From CAYSYN01 sp964447735 (GTDB taxonomy: Bacteria; Patescibacteriota; Minisyncoccia; Minisyncoccales; GBS-2): a stretch of 23,499 bases of DNA. The position numbers and the translations under genes were made by a program. Position 1 is the first letter of the stretch; the number at the start of each line of letters is the position of its first letter. The notes under the pieces were generated by a model, which saw nothing but the letters and a program-made list of their open reading frames with translations, searched no databases and was not told the DNA's origin. Positions 21,979-23,499 of this stretch are shown here, in pieces. The stretch is taken from NCBI GenBank assembly GCA_964447735.1, contig CAYUTJ010000008.1, positions 1-23,499 of the forward strand. The letters are read 5' to 3'.

Positions 21979-22886
21979 ATTTCAAAAATAACCTTTCTTT
22001 GATTATTTTGGAATGTTGCAGTTTTTAATAAAAATGTTTGAGGAACTTCAAATATTAAAAACAACTCTATTTTTTCATTCGGTCCTAATGTTTTTTCTCT
22101 TTCAATTTTAACTCCTTTTTTATCAAAAATAATTGGAACAGATACACTTTCTTTTTCGCTCCCGATACTCCAATTGTTGAGAAAACCTATTTTATTTTCT
22201 TTTTGGGACAAATTCTCATATTCAACCTTTAAAAAAATAAATTTTCTCTCAGGTTCAAGAATTTCAAGATTTATATTTTGAGGCAACCCTCCATTAAAAG
22301 AGACAACCTTAATGGAAGTTGAATCATTTAATTTTACTTTTTCTCCAATTTTTGCTTGAATTACTAAATCTTCAGAGTTAACTTTGATAATTTTCCAATC
22401 TTTATCTACTCTTTGAAGAGTTATTTCAAAATTTATTTTTTCTGGCAATAGAAATCCAAAGAACAAATCTCCCTTTCTTCTATTCGTAATTTCTTCAATT
22501 TTAATGTTTGTTTCGTTGGCATTTTCTTTTTTTTCTAATACTTTAAATTCAGGTGGAGTCCCTTCCTTACTTTTTGGTATCCAAATATATTTTGAAATAG
22601 CAGAAAGATAACTTTCTTTTAAAATTTCAACCTTTGAAAGATCAGGGAAGAGGTATTGTCTTTCTTCATTTTTCCTCCCCTCTTGAAAAGCCAAAAGAAA
22701 TTTTATAGCAACTCCTTCTGGAGAAGAAGGAATAATTCCTTCTGGAAGACTAGTTTCTATTTCTTTAGGTGTGGGTGGTTTGAATATAAAAAATTTAAAA
22801 ACAACAAAAAGAATACTTAATAGAATAATTGCTCCAACTCCTATTATTAGCCATCTTTTTGTTGTAGGATCAAGTTTACTTTCCAT
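21975..22886 (-). CDS. Membrane-anchored protein of unknown function
   Basis: A 303 aa protein: a short cytoplasmic start, one membrane helix (about 13-34), a Pro-rich linker, then an extracytoplasmic region. Residues about 52-175 (PEGVAIKFLLAFQEGRKNEE ... VDKDWKIIKV) look like an NTF2-like or lumazine-binding-like alpha/beta cone. Residues about 185-303 (IKVVSFNGG, FIFLKVEYENLSQKE, LFLIFEVP) look like an immunoglobulin-like beta domain of the DUF4352 type. Both guesses are tentative. The ATG lies eight bases after the tRNA-Arg 3' end, so tRNA processing would create a very short mRNA leader. It is coupled by a four-base overlap to the vWA-pilin gene and is probably its partner. Confidence 0.72.
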   Translation of the reverse strand: MESKLDPTTKRWLIIGVGAIILLSILFVVFKFFIFKPPTPKEIETSLPEGIIPSSPEGVAIKFLLAFQEGRKNEERQYLFPDLSKVEILKESYLSAISKYIWIPKSKEGTPPEFKVLEKKENANETNIKIEEITNRRKGDLFFGFLLPEKINFEITLQRVDKDWKIIKVNSEDLVIQAKIGEKVKLNDSTSIKVVSFNGGLPQNINLEILEPERKFIFLKVEYENLSQKENKIGFLNNWSIGSEKESVSVPIIFDKKGVKIEREKTLGPNEKIELFLIFEVPQTFLLKTATFQNNQRKVIFEI

Positions 22887-22894
22887 AATGTTTT

Positions 22895-22967
22895 TGCCCC
22901 CGGAAGGATTCGAACCTTCAACTCAGGGTCCGAAGCCCTGAATGATATCCAGTTTCACCACGGGGGC
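22895..22967 (-). tRNA. tRNA-Arg (TCG)
   Basis: The 73-base cloverleaf is complete: acceptor GCCCCCG/CGGGGGC, D-arm GTGA/TCAT, anticodon stem CAGGG/CCCTG with loop CTTCGGA (anticodon TCG, decoding CGA), four-base variable loop, and T-arm GAAGG/CCTTC with TTCGAAT. CCA is not encoded. The acceptor stem is identical to that of the tRNA-Lys in this window. It leads the operon for the two surface proteins. Confidence 0.94.
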
Positions 22968-23080
22968 GCGCGTCCATCACGGCTCGCATGATAACTCGTT
23001 CGCTAATGCGAGACGAGAAAACTTCCGCTCGCCGTGAGTCCGCTTTCTCCAGCCGATGCATGTATCGGCTGGAGGCTTTA
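22968..23080 (-). ncRNA. GC-rich structured leader, candidate non-coding RNA upstream of tRNA-Arg
   Basis: This stretch is markedly richer in G+C than its surroundings and has no ORF. It contains an 11 bp perfect hairpin (23047-23057 with 23064-23074, six-base loop). It also has a nested structure: 22977-22982 pairs with 23032-23037, and CTCGCAT at 22983-22989 pairs with ATGCGAG at 23006-23012, leaving a bulge of about 19 bases. Neither strand has a T tract after the hairpins, so they are not ordinary terminators. With the promoter at 23088-23116 this would be the first part of the tRNA-Arg transcript. I do not recognise a known RNA family. Confidence 0.4.
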
Positions 23081-23087
23081 TTAGAGA

Positions 23088-23116
23088 ATTTTAATAAAAA
23101 AATTGGAAGGGGGCAA
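23088..23116 (-). promoter_or_regulatory. Possible promoter for the structured leader/tRNA-Arg operon
   Basis: On the minus strand TTGCCC (23111-23116, 4/6) and TAAAAT (23088-23093) are 17 bp apart. Transcription would begin near 23081, just before the first hairpin. It interleaves with the divergent cca promoter. Confidence 0.4.
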
Positions 23117-23131
23117 ATTTTGAGTTAAAAT
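23103..23131 (+). promoter_or_regulatory. Possible promoter for the CCA-adding enzyme gene
   Basis: TTGGAA (23103-23108) and TAAAAT (23126-23131) are 17 bp apart. Predicted transcription start (about 23137-23139) falls on the ATG at 23139, favouring that codon over the ATG at 23130, which overlaps the -10. Confidence 0.45.
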
Positions 23132-23138
23132 GAAGCTG

Positions 23139-23499
23139 ATGGAAATACCAAAAGAGGTTAAAAATGTGATTGAAAAATTAAAAAAGGCAGGATTTGAAGC
23201 CTATGTTGTTGGAGGATGCGTCAGAGATTTTTTGAGAGGAGAAAAACCTAAAGATTGGGATATTACGACAAACGCAAAGCCAACTGAAATTAGAAAACTT
23301 TTTCCAAAGAGTTTTTACGAAAATAGATTTTTCACCGTTACTGTTTTGACAGAAAGCAAAGATCCCACCTTAAGAGAAATTGAAATTACTACTTTCAGAA
23401 AAGAGGCTAAATACACAGATAAAAGACATCCTGATTTCATTGAATTTGCCAAAACTTTAGAGGAAGATTTAAAAAGAAGAGATTTTACAGTTAATGCGA
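23139..23499 (+). CDS. cca: CCA tRNA nucleotidyltransferase / poly(A) polymerase family (N-terminal part)
   Basis: Adds or repairs the 3' CCA of tRNAs, which is needed here because neither tRNA in the window encodes CCA. The visible 120 residues show the class II nucleotidyltransferase head: AYVVGGCVRDFLRG, the metal-binding DxD in KDWDITTNA, an arm around ITTFRKEAKY, and EDLKRRDFTVNA at the window edge. The gene continues beyond the window. Two starts are possible: the in-frame ATG at 23130 and the one at 23139. I prefer 23139 because the -10 TAAAAT overlaps the first. The purine-rich GGAAGGGGG at 23105-23113 is too far upstream for a normal ribosome-binding site. Confidence 0.93.
   Translation, partial: MEIPKEVKNVIEKLKKAGFEAYVVGGCVRDFLRGEKPKDWDITTNAKPTEIRKLFPKSFYENRFFTVTVLTESKDPTLREIEITTFRKEAKYTDKRHPDFIEFAKTLEEDLKRRDFTVNA

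Noticed and set aside
20763..22967. Identical tRNA acceptor stems as a direct repeat or attachment-site pair of an integrated element
   Set aside because: The shared bases are only the GC-rich acceptor stem and the general tRNA pattern; the rest of the two tRNAs differs and no integrase gene is present.
23047..23074. The 11 bp hairpin as an ordinary rho-independent terminator
   Set aside because: Neither strand shows a T tract directly after the stem, and no gene ends just before it on either strand.
1..23499. Alternative genetic code with TGA read as glycine, known in some related phyla
   Set aside because: TGA acts as the terminal stop of rpmH, rnpA and other genes at sensible family lengths, and no gene needs TGA read-through.
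1..23499. CRISPR arrays, insertion sequences, prophage genes
   Set aside because: No regularly spaced repeats, transposase, integrase or phage structural genes are seen on either strand.

Overview
The window is AT-rich, densely packed bacterial chromosome using the standard bacterial code (TGA is a stop at several gene ends). It most likely comes from a Candidate Phyla Radiation (Patescibacteria) lineage, probably Parcubacteria-like. The grounds are compact genes, many 4-base overlaps, a split VirB4/TraC-like ATPase next to a PrgI-family protein and VirB2-like pilins, an rpsO / NYN-domain / pnp cluster, and tRNA genes without encoded CCA. The taxonomic call is inference.

Region 1 (1-3344) is a classical replication-origin neighbourhood. 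dnaN (partial) and dnaA run leftward; rpmH, rnpA, yidC and jag run rightward. The 106 bp between dnaA and rpmH carry two divergent promoters and two weak DnaA-box-like sequences, so this is the probable oriC.

Region 2 (3347-13776, minus strand except one gene) is a reduced type IV secretion/pilus-like locus. It reads ksgA, three VirB2-like pilins, a membrane-anchored lipoprotein-like protein, a pilin fused to a cysteine-rich and beta/gamma-crystallin-like region, a VirB6-like polytopic protein, then a conserved small protein, PrgI, a TraC-like domain protein and the VirB4 ATPase. An SPFH/band-7 gene on the plus strand sits between the two halves with its own strong promoter and terminator. 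No VirD4, relaxase, VirB8/9/10 or VirB11 is visible.

Region 3 (13806-20672) holds a LysM/M23 peptidoglycan hydrolase on the plus strand, converging on a minus-strand operon: rpsO, NYN-domain nuclease, pnp, a long charged coiled-coil protein, a DksA-like zinc-finger protein and comM/yifB.

Region 4 (20763-23499) holds tRNA-Lys(CTT) and tRNA-Arg(TCG) flanking a two-gene module: a membrane-anchored protein and a vWA / calcium-loop / pilin fusion. Upstream lies a GC-rich structured stretch, then the start of the CCA-adding enzyme gene on the plus strand.

Two themes stand out. First, VirB2-type pilin membrane hairpins are repeatedly fused to extracytoplasmic disulfide-rich or binding domains (beta/gamma-crystallin, vWA/MopE-like), suggesting a cell-surface appendage with specialised tips or adhesins. 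Second, many genes have a sigma70-type -10 hexamer ending about six to eight bases before the start codon, suggesting widespread leaderless mRNAs.
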